Assembly (NCBI GenBank): GCA_902825965.1
Contig: CADEDA010000009.1
Coordinates: 62,001 to 126,000, forward strand
Origin: an uncultured Gemmatimonadota bacterium
Lineage (GTDB): Bacteria; Gemmatimonadota; Gemmatimonadetes; Gemmatimonadales; Gemmatimonadaceae
Reading direction: 5' to 3'
Length of the DNA stretch: 64,000 nucleotides
Shown here: positions 35,401 to 42,570 of the stretch, one piece after another
How positions within the stretch are numbered: position 1 is the first letter of the stretch
How the letters are laid out: the number at the start of each line of letters is the position of its first letter
The notes under the pieces: generated by a model
Database searches by the model: none
What the model saw: only the letters and a program-made list of their open reading frames with translations
Told to the model about the DNA's origin: nothing
Made by a program: the position numbers and the translations under genes

Positions 35401-35432
35401 ACCGTGCCGTGTTGATCCCGACCAAACGCTGA
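32427..35432 (+). CDS. Secreted VPS10/BNR-repeat protein (glycosyl hydrolase-like propeller)
   Basis: A 1001-residue protein with a signal peptide (ALRATVALLLTTGALGAQ). Many BNR/Asp-box repeats of the form S.DGG.TW follow (YKSTDGGVTWQSL, YKTVDGGKTWTLS, WKTVDGGRTWTEV, YRSADAGKTWEWV, TRNDGGSWEDL), making a large sortilin/VPS10-like propeller over residues about 25-780. The last 200 residues include two glycine-rich low-complexity segments (about 880-895 and 941-956) before a small beta domain. Members are annotated 'glycosyl hydrolase', but no catalytic residues are established here. It is abundant in Gemmatimonadota and related phyla. It is probably monocistronic. Confidence 0.88.
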   Translation: MRSALRATVALLLTTGALGAQVPDAATLNGMRWRAIGPVNMAGRITDIEAHPSQPKTFYVVGATGGLWKTINAGTSFMPLWEKAPIASLGDLAIAPSDPRVLYLGTGEEDSRNSVAPGYGVYKSTDGGVTWQSLGLEKTQHIGRIVVHPENPDIVWVAALGALWGSNPERGLYKTVDGGKTWTLSKFISDKAGFVDVAMDPRNPDVLYAASWERVRKAHFLKSGGPGSALWKTVDGGRTWTEVKGSGFPATTKGRISLAIAPSQPDIVYAMVEADSVKGAKPQRLLNGLYRSADAGKTWEWVSTTNNRPFYFSQVRVDPRDPNRIYRMAVDFASSDDGGRSWRRGMIGIHEDYHGMWINPADPEHYIVGGDAGVFQTWDKGGTFDALNNMAMGQFYGISFDYQVPYRVCGGLQDNGTSCGLSRRANAPLQMTDWFAIFAADGLQTAQDPLEPDYVYYESQGGNIGRRNVATGETVNIRARTVTRTQFGQQIARIKGDGSTPLTAEQAKQVADLRAQMKTALADPNVATRWNWNTPFLLSRHDPNVFYSGAEKLFKSVKKGLDPIAISPDLSTRDESRIRITTGFDAEGNAAADATGGITRDATGAEENATIVTIGESAIRPGLLYVGTNDGKVWLTRNDGGSWEDLSGRFPGVPPFTHVSRVEPSFSDSATVYVSFDNHRDNDFTPYLFVSTDFGKTFTSIADGLKVGRPNSVYVVREDPVNPALLYAGTELGVYASLDKGAHWFALDNNLPTVPVYDLQVHPRDRELIAGTHGRAVQILDVAPLQQMTPAVLAKASHLFTPAVALQYGERPVGSEPRAHRAWRGERTPAGAAITYRLAAAGASPRLFILNAAGDTVARPTATANAGLNTVNWNLLISGFGGGFGGGGGFGGGVGGPVNDPGFPPGFNPRPAEARGAPDSTATPEMQARLLANVASGRGQGGGGGGGGGGGGGGFGANRPVYAETGDYRVVLVVGGETHTATLRVHRVDPDDRAVLIPTKR

Positions 35433-35543
35433 GCGCGGCATCGATTGGCGCGTCAACCATCACCGCGTCGATCGTATGTCTTCTCAACGTGTGAGGCGTC
35501 TTGGGGGTACGTGTCGTCAGCGTTCCCCCGACACCTCCACGAG

Positions 35544-36290
35544 ATGCCATTCCTGCGACTGCCCGGGGCACTGCGCACGGTGCCCCTGTTCTCGCAACTG
35601 CGCGAGACCGACATCGAGTTGCTCGCTCCACTCCTGACCGAACGCGAGTACCCGCGCGGACACGTCATCCGGTTCGCCCATGATCCCTGCGACGCCTTCT
35701 ACATCGTGCTCAGCGGTGTGGTGAAGGTGATGCTGATCGCGGAGGACGGTCGCGAGGTGGTGCTCTCGCTGGTGCGCGAGGGGGACTTCTTCGGCGAGAC
35801 CGCGCTGCTCGACGACGAGCCCTATGCCGCGAGTGTGGTGGCGGCGGAGGCCACGCGCCTGCTCGTGCTCCGGCGGGACGACTTCCGCCGCTCCATCCGC
35901 GACGTGCCCGAGTTGTCGTTCGGCCTGCTGCGCGCCGTGTGTGCGCGCCTGCTCGAGGCGGACTCGCGCATCGGCGGGCTCATGCTGCTCGACGTGACCG
36001 GCCGTGTCGCGCACCTGCTGCTCGAGCTCGACGCCCGCAACCCCAACGAACCCCTGCGCGACCTGCCCACGCACCAGGTGATCGCACAGATGGTCGGCTC
36101 GACGCGCGAGACGGTCTCCCGCACCATCGGGACGATGATCGCGAAGGAGATGATCGAGTCGGTGGACGGGATGGTGCGGATCCGCAGCCGCGAGGCGCTC
36201 GAGAGTGCCGCGGGCCAGATGCTGCGACGGCGGCTCAAGACGCCATTCGCAACGGAGCGGGCGTCTCCGACGCCGCGCCCGGTGCCATAG
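35544..36290 (+). CDS. CRP/FNR-family transcriptional regulator
   Basis: A 248-residue protein with an N-terminal cyclic-nucleotide-type beta roll (VPLFSQLRETDIELLAPLLTEREYPRGHVI, FYIVLSGVVKVML, LVREGDFFGETALLDDEPYAASVVA) and a C-terminal winged helix (LPTHQVIAQMVGSTRETVSRTIGTMIAKEMI). The roll keeps GE-ALLDDEPY instead of the RS-A ligand motif of cAMP-binding CRP, so the effector is uncertain. No FNR iron-sulfur cysteine set is present. ATG at 35544 gives a normal family start. The 3' end overlaps the convergent HD-GYP gene by 56 bp. Confidence 0.88.
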   Translation: MPFLRLPGALRTVPLFSQLRETDIELLAPLLTEREYPRGHVIRFAHDPCDAFYIVLSGVVKVMLIAEDGREVVLSLVREGDFFGETALLDDEPYAASVVAAEATRLLVLRRDDFRRSIRDVPELSFGLLRAVCARLLEADSRIGGLMLLDVTGRVAHLLLELDARNPNEPLRDLPTHQVIAQMVGSTRETVSRTIGTMIAKEMIESVDGMVRIRSREALESAAGQMLRRRLKTPFATERASPTPRPVP

Positions 36291-37884
36291 TCGCCATCGC
36301 GCGCAGGAAGGCCTCGAACACCTCCGCCGACCACGCGCCGCGTCCCTTGGCCATGGTCTCCACCGCCACCTCGTGCGCCATCGCGGGCCGGTAGGCGCGC
36401 GTGGTGGTGAGCGCGTCATAGACGTCCGCGATGCCGACGATCTGCGCCGACAGCGGGATCTCGTCGCCGCGGAGCCGGTCGGGATACCCGGTGCCATCGT
36501 ACTTCTCGTGGTGCCAGCGGATGATCGGTTTGATGTCCCAGGGGAACTCGACCTCGGCCAGCATCTCGATGCCCCACACCGGGTGCATCTGGATCACCTC
36601 GAATTCGTCGCGGGTGAGCGGGCCCGGCTTGTTGAGGATCTCGTGCGGGACCTTCACCTTGCCGAGGTCGTGCAGGTAGGCCCCGAGGCGGATGGTCGTC
36701 ACGGCGAGGTCATCGAGCTCGAGCGCGCGCGCGACGGCCACCGCCGTCTCGGCCACGCGGCTGCAGTGGCCGTAGGTGTAGCTGTCGGAGGATTCGATCG
36801 ACTGGCCCCACTCGCGCACCACGGCGAGGTAGGTCCCCTCCAGCTCCAGCACCTTCGCACCGACGTTGACCAGGTCACGGCGGGCGTCGAGCTGCCCGAA
36901 CAGGCGGTGGCTCGCATTGAGCAGCGTGAGCGCTTCCTGATTCCGCCCCATCGCCTGGTACAGCAGCGCGAGCTCGCGCGAGGCTTCCGCCTGCCCCAGC
37001 ACCGAGGTCGTGTCCACGGCCAGCTGCAACGCGCTCCGCAGGCGTGATTCCGCGAGCGCGAGGCGGCCGGTCTCGCGGTAGACGATGCCGATCACCCGGT
37101 AGGCCCCGGACTTCTCGGCCCGCGCCCCGAGCTGCTCGAACAGCGCCAGCGCGTTCTCCGCACTCTGGCGCGCGTCGTCGAACCGCTGCCGGGCGAGATG
37201 CACCTTGGCATCTCCGACGTGGCAGGCACCGCGGAGGTAGGAATCCCCCGCCCGCTCGGCGATCTCGCGGCTCTGCTGGAAGTAGCCCGCCGCCTCCGTC
37301 CAGCGCTCTTGGTCGGCGCTCACCAACCCGAGGTTGTGGAAGGCGATCGCGCAGCCGTGCTCGTTGGTGCAGCTCCGGTACGCGTCCAGCGAGCGGCTGT
37401 ACCGTTCATGCGCCGTCTCGAGGTCGCCCTGGATGTTCGCGAGCACCCCGAGGTTCTGCTCGACGCGCGCGTGCAGCTCCTGGCTCGCGCCGTCGAGGGC
37501 CAGGGCCCGCGTGAAGTTGGCCCGCGCGTCGCTCAGCGAGCCGGTGGCGAGATCGATGCAGCCCAGGGTGTTGAGTGCCTCGGCGGCGAGGTGGGCCTTG
37601 TCGTGGGCGAGTGCGACCGCGCAGCTGCGCTCGCAGAGCTCCCGGGCGTCCTGCGACTCGCCGCGATGGTGCTTGAGCACGGCGAGCCGGCGCAGCGCCT
37701 CGGCCAGCGTACTCGAGTCCGCCTGCGCCGTGGCGATCGCGACCACGTCGGCGTAGCGACTCAGGGCTTCGGGCACGCAGCCGCCCCGCTCGAGGCTGCG
37801 CGCCTCGTGCAGCAGGTCCGTGGCGGAACGCCCGCGTCCGATGGACGCGGGCGTTCCCTTCCAGGTCGTGGGCTCGCTGGGCAC
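36235..37884 (-). CDS. TPR-repeat protein with C-terminal HD-GYP domain
   Basis: A 549-residue protein. Residues about 20-330 are TPR-type helix pairs (AEALNTLGCIDLATGSLSDARANFTRALAL, CAIAFHNLGLVSADQERWTEAAGYFQQS, and others). The HD-GYP domain then shows GAYLHDLGKVKVP (His-Asp at about 404-405), the ELD-helix and the HHEKYDGTGYP signature near residues 457-467. HD-GYP enzymes hydrolyse cyclic di-GMP or related dinucleotides. All key metal residues seem intact, so activity is likely. TPRs in place of a receiver domain suggest control by protein partners. The ZU5-like lipoprotein gene ends in the same direction eight bases upstream of its start codon. Confidence 0.9.
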   Translation of the reverse strand: MPSEPTTWKGTPASIGRGRSATDLLHEARSLERGGCVPEALSRYADVVAIATAQADSSTLAEALRRLAVLKHHRGESQDARELCERSCAVALAHDKAHLAAEALNTLGCIDLATGSLSDARANFTRALALDGASQELHARVEQNLGVLANIQGDLETAHERYSRSLDAYRSCTNEHGCAIAFHNLGLVSADQERWTEAAGYFQQSREIAERAGDSYLRGACHVGDAKVHLARQRFDDARQSAENALALFEQLGARAEKSGAYRVIGIVYRETGRLALAESRLRSALQLAVDTTSVLGQAEASRELALLYQAMGRNQEALTLLNASHRLFGQLDARRDLVNVGAKVLELEGTYLAVVREWGQSIESSDSYTYGHCSRVAETAVAVARALELDDLAVTTIRLGAYLHDLGKVKVPHEILNKPGPLTRDEFEVIQMHPVWGIEMLAEVEFPWDIKPIIRWHHEKYDGTGYPDRLRGDEIPLSAQIVGIADVYDALTTTRAYRPAMAHEVAVETMAKGRGAWSAEVFEAFLRAMATMAPGAASETPAPLRMAS

Positions 37885-37892
37885 CGGGGGGC

Positions 37893-38438
37893 TTACCAGG
37901 CCAGTACGTAGTCGGAGAAGTGGTCCAGCTCCGTCGACAGCTCCCGACGGCGCAGGTCATCCACCGTCTCGAGCAACTCGATGATGCGCAGCCGCGGCGT
38001 CGTGTACGCGATGTGCTTGGGCAGCAGCGTGGCCAGGACGTCGCAGTTGGCGTAGCTCATGGTGAGCGTCGCCGGGCGCCGGAACTCCAGCCCGTGCGGC
38101 TGGAACTCGATGTGGTTCACGCGGCCGCTGGGCGCGACGGCGGTGATCCGCGTGTTCCGCCGCAGCGCACCGCGCGGCACGACGAACTTGTGCGGCCCGA
38201 TCTGCATGCTGCCGCCGTCGGGGCCGATGACCTCGCTCTCCTCGAAGCGCTGCATGGGCCGGCACTGCATGAGCCCGATGCGATGCACCGTCGGCGTGAG
38301 CAGCTCTAGCAGCTCCGGGTTGGTCTGCTCGGTCATCTCGAGCGCGGGCTCGAGCGGGGACGGACGGTCGGCGCAGCTGGCCAAGCTGAATGTCGCGAGG
38401 ACCAGCACGCTGCTGATCAGCCAACGGGTGAACTTCAT
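37893..38438 (-). CDS. ZU5-like domain lipoprotein
   Basis: A 181-residue protein with a lipobox (VLATFSLASC, cysteine at about residue 22). A ZU5-like fold follows, with the signature VIGPDGGSMQIGPHKFVVPRGALRRNTRITA and LEFRRPATLTMSYANCD. ZU5 domains mediate protein contacts and, in some bacterial proteins, self-cleavage at HFS/T. No HFS motif is here, though DHFSDYVLAW at the very end contains HFS and is worth noting. It lies eight bases upstream of the TPR/HD-GYP gene in the same direction and may be its partner. Confidence 0.82.
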   Translation of the reverse strand: MKFTRWLISSVLVLATFSLASCADRPSPLEPALEMTEQTNPELLELLTPTVHRIGLMQCRPMQRFEESEVIGPDGGSMQIGPHKFVVPRGALRRNTRITAVAPSGRVNHIEFQPHGLEFRRPATLTMSYANCDVLATLLPKHIAYTTPRLRIIELLETVDDLRRRELSTELDHFSDYVLAW

Positions 38439-38717
38439 GGTAGGAGCCCCTGACGACGGAGAGGTGAGTGATGCCCGCAGCGTATCGGGGCAATCCCTGC
38501 GCCATTCCCTGACACCGGTCGCCGGCGGCGCCCTCCGTGTCGGCCATCACCGGCCCCGCGCGATCCTGTGCGGTGGCCCGGTGTGCTGCATCACGTCGCG
38601 TGATTCGAATCACGGACGCCGTGTTGCACCTGGTGCGGCGTCGCGACAGGCCATTGGAAGCACCGCGGCCGCACCGAGCACGTTGCGGGCGCGATCGGCA
38701 CGGCGCAGAATCCCCCC

Positions 38718-39182
38718 ATGCCACCCACCCCATTGTTCGCCAAGCTCAACCTGAAGGAGCAGCGTCGCATCGTCGTCCTCGATGCACCGGCCTCGTTCGA
38801 ACCCGCGCTGGCCGCACTCCGAGGCGTGACCATAGACCGGCGCGTGCCGACCGGACATCCGACCGCGTTTGCGATCGCGTTCGCGACCACGCAGAAGGCC
38901 GTGGACCAAGCCACGGCCGCGCTCACCGCACACGCGGTGGACGACGTCATCCTCTGGTTCGCGTATCCCAAGGCGACCAGCAAGCGCTACACCTGCGAGT
39001 TCAATCGCGACACGGGCTGGGCGGCGCTCGGCGCCGCCGGGTTCGAGGGCGTCCGCATGGTCGCGATCGACGAGGATTGGTCGGCCCTGCGCTTTCGCCG
39101 GGTACAGCACGTGAAGTCGCTCACGCGGGCGCCCTCGCGCGCCCTCTCCGCGGCCGGGCGCGCGCGCGCGAAGAAGAAGTAG
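38718..39182 (+). CDS. Hypothetical protein, DUF3052-like
   Basis: A 154-residue soluble protein. It has the pattern IVVLDAPASFEPALAALRGV at the start, then FAIAFATTQKAVDQATAALTAHAVDDVILWFAYPKATSKRY and a later GWAALGAAGFEGVRMVAIDEDWSALRFRRV. This corresponds to the DUF3052-like group, which has no known activity. The C-terminus is basic (AAGRARAKKK). It is apparently transcribed alone. Confidence 0.78.
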   Translation: MPPTPLFAKLNLKEQRRIVVLDAPASFEPALAALRGVTIDRRVPTGHPTAFAIAFATTQKAVDQATAALTAHAVDDVILWFAYPKATSKRYTCEFNRDTGWAALGAAGFEGVRMVAIDEDWSALRFRRVQHVKSLTRAPSRALSAAGRARAKKK

Positions 39183-39252
39183 CCGCGACCCCACGGCAAC
39201 GGTTCGCCGAGTGGTGACGTCTCACGGGGCGGACTTCCACTCGGAGTGGTGA

Positions 39253-40422
39253 ATGATCGACGCACGACTCGGGCTGTTCCTCCTCGCCTTCGGACTCGGC
39301 ACCGCGTTGCCGGCGCAGCGTGCCGACACGCTGCGCTTCGCGCTGCGTTGGGAGGTGGTGGAGGGCCAGCATCCCACCGCCGATTCGCTGGGGGATCTCA
39401 GCGGTATCGCACTCGACCGCCAGGGCGTGGTGTATGTCTCCGACGCGGCCGCTGCACGCATCTGGGTCTTCGATCGCGACGGACGCTCCCAGCGGGCCAT
39501 CGGGCGCAAGGGCAAAGGGCCGGGGGAGTTCCAGAGTCCCACCGGCATCGCCATCGGACCGGACGGCCGCCTCTATGTGCGCAACCTCGAGCAGGTGGTC
39601 AGTTTCGCCGCGGACCCCGCCACGGGGAGGCTCACCCGTTACGCCGCGACGTTCACGGGTCCCCTCATGAGCGACTGGCGGTCCACCCGCGCCACCCGAT
39701 TCTCCGTCGACCGTCACCTGTTCCACGTCGGCGAGGGGGTGGTGGAGCTCACGCGGCGCGCCATGATGTACCAGGTGTACACCCTCGACGGGCGATTCGT
39801 CGATTCGATTCCCGTGCCGCCGTTCGCGAACCTCCCGATGTCAACGGCGCGCTATCAGGAGACGGCCAACAGCGGGCGCATGGTGCGCGGCGTGACGCAC
39901 GTGCCTTTCGCCCCGCGACCGGTCTGGGACATCACCACGCGCGGGACACTGATCCTCGGTGACGGGACCAGCTACCGGCTCCGCGAACAGGACCGCACCG
40001 GCAAGGTCCTCCGCGAGTTCACGCGCAGCGTGGTCCCGGAGCGGATCCCGCCCGCCGAACGCCGTGACAGCGTGGCGGCGCTCAAGGCGCGCATCGATTC
40101 CATCCCCGTCCCGCTCGAGCGCGTGATCGGCATGCCGGCTGACGTGCGGGCGATGCGCCTCCCGGAAGTCTTTCCGCCCATCGCGGCCGTCTACGCGACA
40201 CCCGACGGCCGCGTTTGGGTACGCCGCTGGCTGCGCGGCGGCGATCGCCGCACCGTGTTCGACGTGTTCGAGGCCGACGGGCGCTTCAGCCGCGTCGTGG
40301 TGCTGCCACGTGTGATCGCCTCCTTCCCCACGCCCGAACTCTCGCTCGACGCGATCGCGGCGGTGGGCATCGATGAGGAGACCGGCGCCCACACCGTGCT
40401 GCGATTCGACCCCGCGCGATAG
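39253..40422 (+). CDS. Secreted six-bladed beta-propeller (NHL-type) protein
   Basis: A 389-residue protein with a signal peptide (LGLFLLAFGLGTALPAQR). NHL-like blades follow (LGDLSGIALDRQGVVYVSDAAAARIWVFDRDGRSQRAIGRKGKGPGEFQSPTGIAIGPDGRLYV). The 'IG..G.GPGEF..P.GIA' unit is the hallmark of 6-bladed propellers common in Gemmatimonadota and Bacteroidota. The rest has weaker blades up to the C-terminal FDVFEADGRFSRVVVLP. Such proteins bind ligands or act as sensors; no activity can be named. Confidence 0.85.
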   Translation: MIDARLGLFLLAFGLGTALPAQRADTLRFALRWEVVEGQHPTADSLGDLSGIALDRQGVVYVSDAAAARIWVFDRDGRSQRAIGRKGKGPGEFQSPTGIAIGPDGRLYVRNLEQVVSFAADPATGRLTRYAATFTGPLMSDWRSTRATRFSVDRHLFHVGEGVVELTRRAMMYQVYTLDGRFVDSIPVPPFANLPMSTARYQETANSGRMVRGVTHVPFAPRPVWDITTRGTLILGDGTSYRLREQDRTGKVLREFTRSVVPERIPPAERRDSVAALKARIDSIPVPLERVIGMPADVRAMRLPEVFPPIAAVYATPDGRVWVRRWLRGGDRRTVFDVFEADGRFSRVVVLPRVIASFPTPELSLDAIAAVGIDEETGAHTVLRFDPAR

Positions 40423-40442
40423 GCCGCGGGGGTCGGATCGCG

Positions 40443-41273
40443 TCAGGACGACTGCGGCACGTACAGCACCACCCGCAGCTCCCCGTGGTCGCCGCTGGGG
40501 AACAGCACCACGCGGGTCACGGCGCGCGCGATGCCGTCCGGCCCCACGATCTCCTGCCGCTCGGCCTCCTCGTGCGCCACCCGCTGCTGCCGCCACAACG
40601 CGGCGAAGTCCGGGCTCTCGTCCACGAGCGTGTTGATGAACGCCTCCCATCCGGGATGCCCCACCATCAGGGCAGTCGCACGCCGGTATCGCGCGACGGA
40701 CGAGGCCGCCACGGATTCCCAGTTCCGGATCCGCGTCCGCCAGCTCGCATCGAGGAACAGGCGGCGCAGCACGTTGTCGCTCACCCCCGGATACGCGTCG
40801 AGGTCGCCGAGCACGGCCCGGGCCGTCGCGTTCGAGTAGACGATGTCCGTCCAGGCGTTCACCACGTACGCGCCTTTCGGCTCCAGGGCGTCCACCAGTC
40901 CGCGGACGTCATCACTGATCACCCGGGTGCGCTCCCACGGTGCGCGCACCGCGCCGGCGGCGTTCGCCGCGAGGGCGCGCGCGTAGTCCGTCTCGGCCGC
41001 ATCGAGTCGCAATGCCTCCGTGATCGCCGTGAGCGTCTGGGTGGAGACTCCCACCGGCCGGCCTTGTTCGAGCCAGGTGTACCAGGTCAGGCTGATGCCG
41101 GCCGCCAGCGCCACCTCCTCGCGGCGCATCCCGGGGGTCCGCCGCAGCGCCCGCGGCGAACCGCCGTCGGGCGGTGCCGTGCGATCGCGCATCGCCCGCA
41201 GGAATCGGCCCAGCGCGCGGCGCGCGCAGGCTTCGCTCGTCTCTTCGTGGATCATCTCGCTCACTGCCGTCAT
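40443..41273 (-). CDS. XRE-family regulator with MmyB-like ligand-binding domain
   Basis: A 276-residue regulator. The N-terminal helix-turn-helix includes LRRTPGMRREEVALAAGISLTWYTWLEQGRPVGVSTQTLTAITEALRL, and the C-terminal part is the MmyB-like PAS-related domain (YVVNAWTDIVYSNATARAVLGDLDAYPGVSDNVLRRLFLDASWR). This pairing is very common, and the domain is thought to bind fatty acid-like or other small ligands. It is divergent from the beta-lactamase-type lipoprotein, with a perfect 14-bp palindrome (41285-41298) just ahead of its start. Its 3' end lies 20 bp from the convergent propeller gene. Confidence 0.9.
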   Translation of the reverse strand: MTAVSEMIHEETSEACARRALGRFLRAMRDRTAPPDGGSPRALRRTPGMRREEVALAAGISLTWYTWLEQGRPVGVSTQTLTAITEALRLDAAETDYARALAANAAGAVRAPWERTRVISDDVRGLVDALEPKGAYVVNAWTDIVYSNATARAVLGDLDAYPGVSDNVLRRLFLDASWRTRIRNWESVAASSVARYRRATALMVGHPGWEAFINTLVDESPDFAALWRQQRVAHEEAERQEIVGPDGIARAVTRVVLFPSGDHGELRVVLYVPQSS

Positions 41274-41284
41274 CGGTGGTCTCT

Positions 41285-41298
41285 CCGTGGCGCCACGG
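41285..41298. promoter_or_regulatory. Palindromic operator candidate for the XRE/MmyB regulator
   Basis: CCGTGGCGCCACGG is a perfect 14-bp palindrome, 11 bases ahead of the regulator's ATG in the divergent intergenic region. A second GTGGCG half-site occurs at 41310-41315, 23 bases away in the same orientation. Position and symmetry fit an autoregulatory site that could also control the lipoprotein gene at 41389. Confidence 0.55.
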
Positions 41299-41388
41299 GG
41301 TTATCTTCTGTGGCGAAGTGCTCAGGCTTTTATGCGACATCCGGCGCGGCGGACCGACACTCCGACGCGCCGTTCTCTCGAGGAATCC

Positions 41389-42570
41389 ATGCGCCGTTTC
41401 CGCTCGGTCCGCGTGCTCGCGCGACAGGTGACGACCTTTGCGTTTTCCGTCGGATTTGCGGCGTGCGGGAATACCCCACGAGCGGCGAGCGGGGTCACAG
41501 CGCTCCCGTCGTCGGCGGCGATCGACTCGGCGGCGCGCGTGCTCATGCAGCGCGCCGAGGTGCAGGGGTTGACCATCGCGGTGATCGACGGCGGCAGCGT
41601 GCGCCACGTCGGTGCCTACGGCATGCGCAACGTCGCCAAGGGCCTGCCGCTGACGCCGAGGACCGTCATGTACGGCGCCTCCCTCACCAAGACCGCCGTG
41701 GCCTACCTCGTCCTGCAGCTGGTGGACGAGGGCCGCATCGCACTCGACCGCAGCATCGCGGACTACCTACCGAAACCCCTTCCCGAGTACCCGGACTACC
41801 AGGATCTCGCGAACGATCCGCGCTGGAAGCAGCTCACGCTGCGCATCCTGCTGAACCACGCGAGCGGCTTCGCCAACTTCCGCTGGCTCGAGGAGGACCG
41901 GGTCCTCCGCTTCCACTTCGATCCGGGCGCGCGCTACGCCTACTCCGGCGAGGGGTTCTACATCGTGCAGCTGGTGCTCGAGGAGGCGCTGGGCCTGGAG
42001 CTGGGGGCGGAGATGGAGCGCCGGCTCTTCGCCCCGCACGGGCTCACCCGCACGAGCATGCAGTGGCGGGCCGACTTCGCCGAGGATCTGGCGGACGGCT
42101 ACGCCGAGGATGGCAGCATGGAACCGCACGATGAGCGCAGCCGCCCCAGTGCTGCGGGCTCGATGGACACGAGTATCGAGGACCAGGCCCGACTGTGGGC
42201 GGCGATCGTCCGCGGCGACGGCCTGTCGGACTCGTCACGCGCGGAGTTGATCCGCGCGCAACTCCCCATCCGGTCCAAGCACCAGTTCCCGACCCTGCGC
42301 GAGGACCGCGGCGGTCACGACGAGATGCTCGGGCTCTCGGCCGGACTCGGCCTCGTCACCTACCGCGACGTGGACGGCCCCGTGTGGTTCAAGGGCGGAC
42401 ACAACGACTGGACCGGCAACATGGTCGTCTGTCGGGAGCGGCAGCGGCGTTGCGTGGTGCTGCTCGCGAACGACGTCCGTGCCGAACGCATCTATCCCGA
42501 GCTCGTTCGCCTGGTCCTCGGCGACCTGCTGCTACCGTGGTCGTGGGAGTACAGCTGGTACACGCCCTGA
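41389..42570 (+). CDS. Serine hydrolase of the beta-lactamase/class C-PBP fold, lipoprotein
   Basis: A 393-residue protein with an N-terminal export signal ending in a lipobox (SVGFAAC, about residue 25). The serine nucleophile motif is SLTK (MYGASLTKTAVAYL). The second motif reads YSG (YAYSGEGFYIVQLVLE) in place of YxN, and the third is in KGGHNDW near the C-terminus. Proteins of this group (PF00144) include esterases and D-aminopeptidases as well as class C beta-lactamases, so antibiotic hydrolysis should not be assumed. GAGGAA precedes the ATG. Its 3' end overlaps the next convergent gene by 39 bp. Confidence 0.88.
   Translation: MRRFRSVRVLARQVTTFAFSVGFAACGNTPRAASGVTALPSSAAIDSAARVLMQRAEVQGLTIAVIDGGSVRHVGAYGMRNVAKGLPLTPRTVMYGASLTKTAVAYLVLQLVDEGRIALDRSIADYLPKPLPEYPDYQDLANDPRWKQLTLRILLNHASGFANFRWLEEDRVLRFHFDPGARYAYSGEGFYIVQLVLEEALGLELGAEMERRLFAPHGLTRTSMQWRADFAEDLADGYAEDGSMEPHDERSRPSAAGSMDTSIEDQARLWAAIVRGDGLSDSSRAELIRAQLPIRSKHQFPTLREDRGGHDEMLGLSAGLGLVTYRDVDGPVWFKGGHNDWTGNMVVCRERQRRCVVLLANDVRAERIYPELVRLVLGDLLLPWSWEYSWYTP

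Noticed and set aside
35433-35543. A CRP/FNR binding site ahead of the CRP/FNR-type regulator gene
   Set aside because: Only a weak CTCA-N5-TGAG dyad is present and no TTGAT-N4-ATCAA or TGTGA-N6-TCACA site.
38439-38717. A possible gene in the 279-bp gap before the DUF3052-like gene
   Set aside because: Frames there are shadows without ribosome sites; nothing resembling an RNA gene is visible.
41389-42570. Antibiotic resistance beta-lactamase
   Set aside because: It has the SxxK serine but a YSG instead of the YxN motif of class C enzymes and sits in a large family with many other activities; resistance cannot be claimed.
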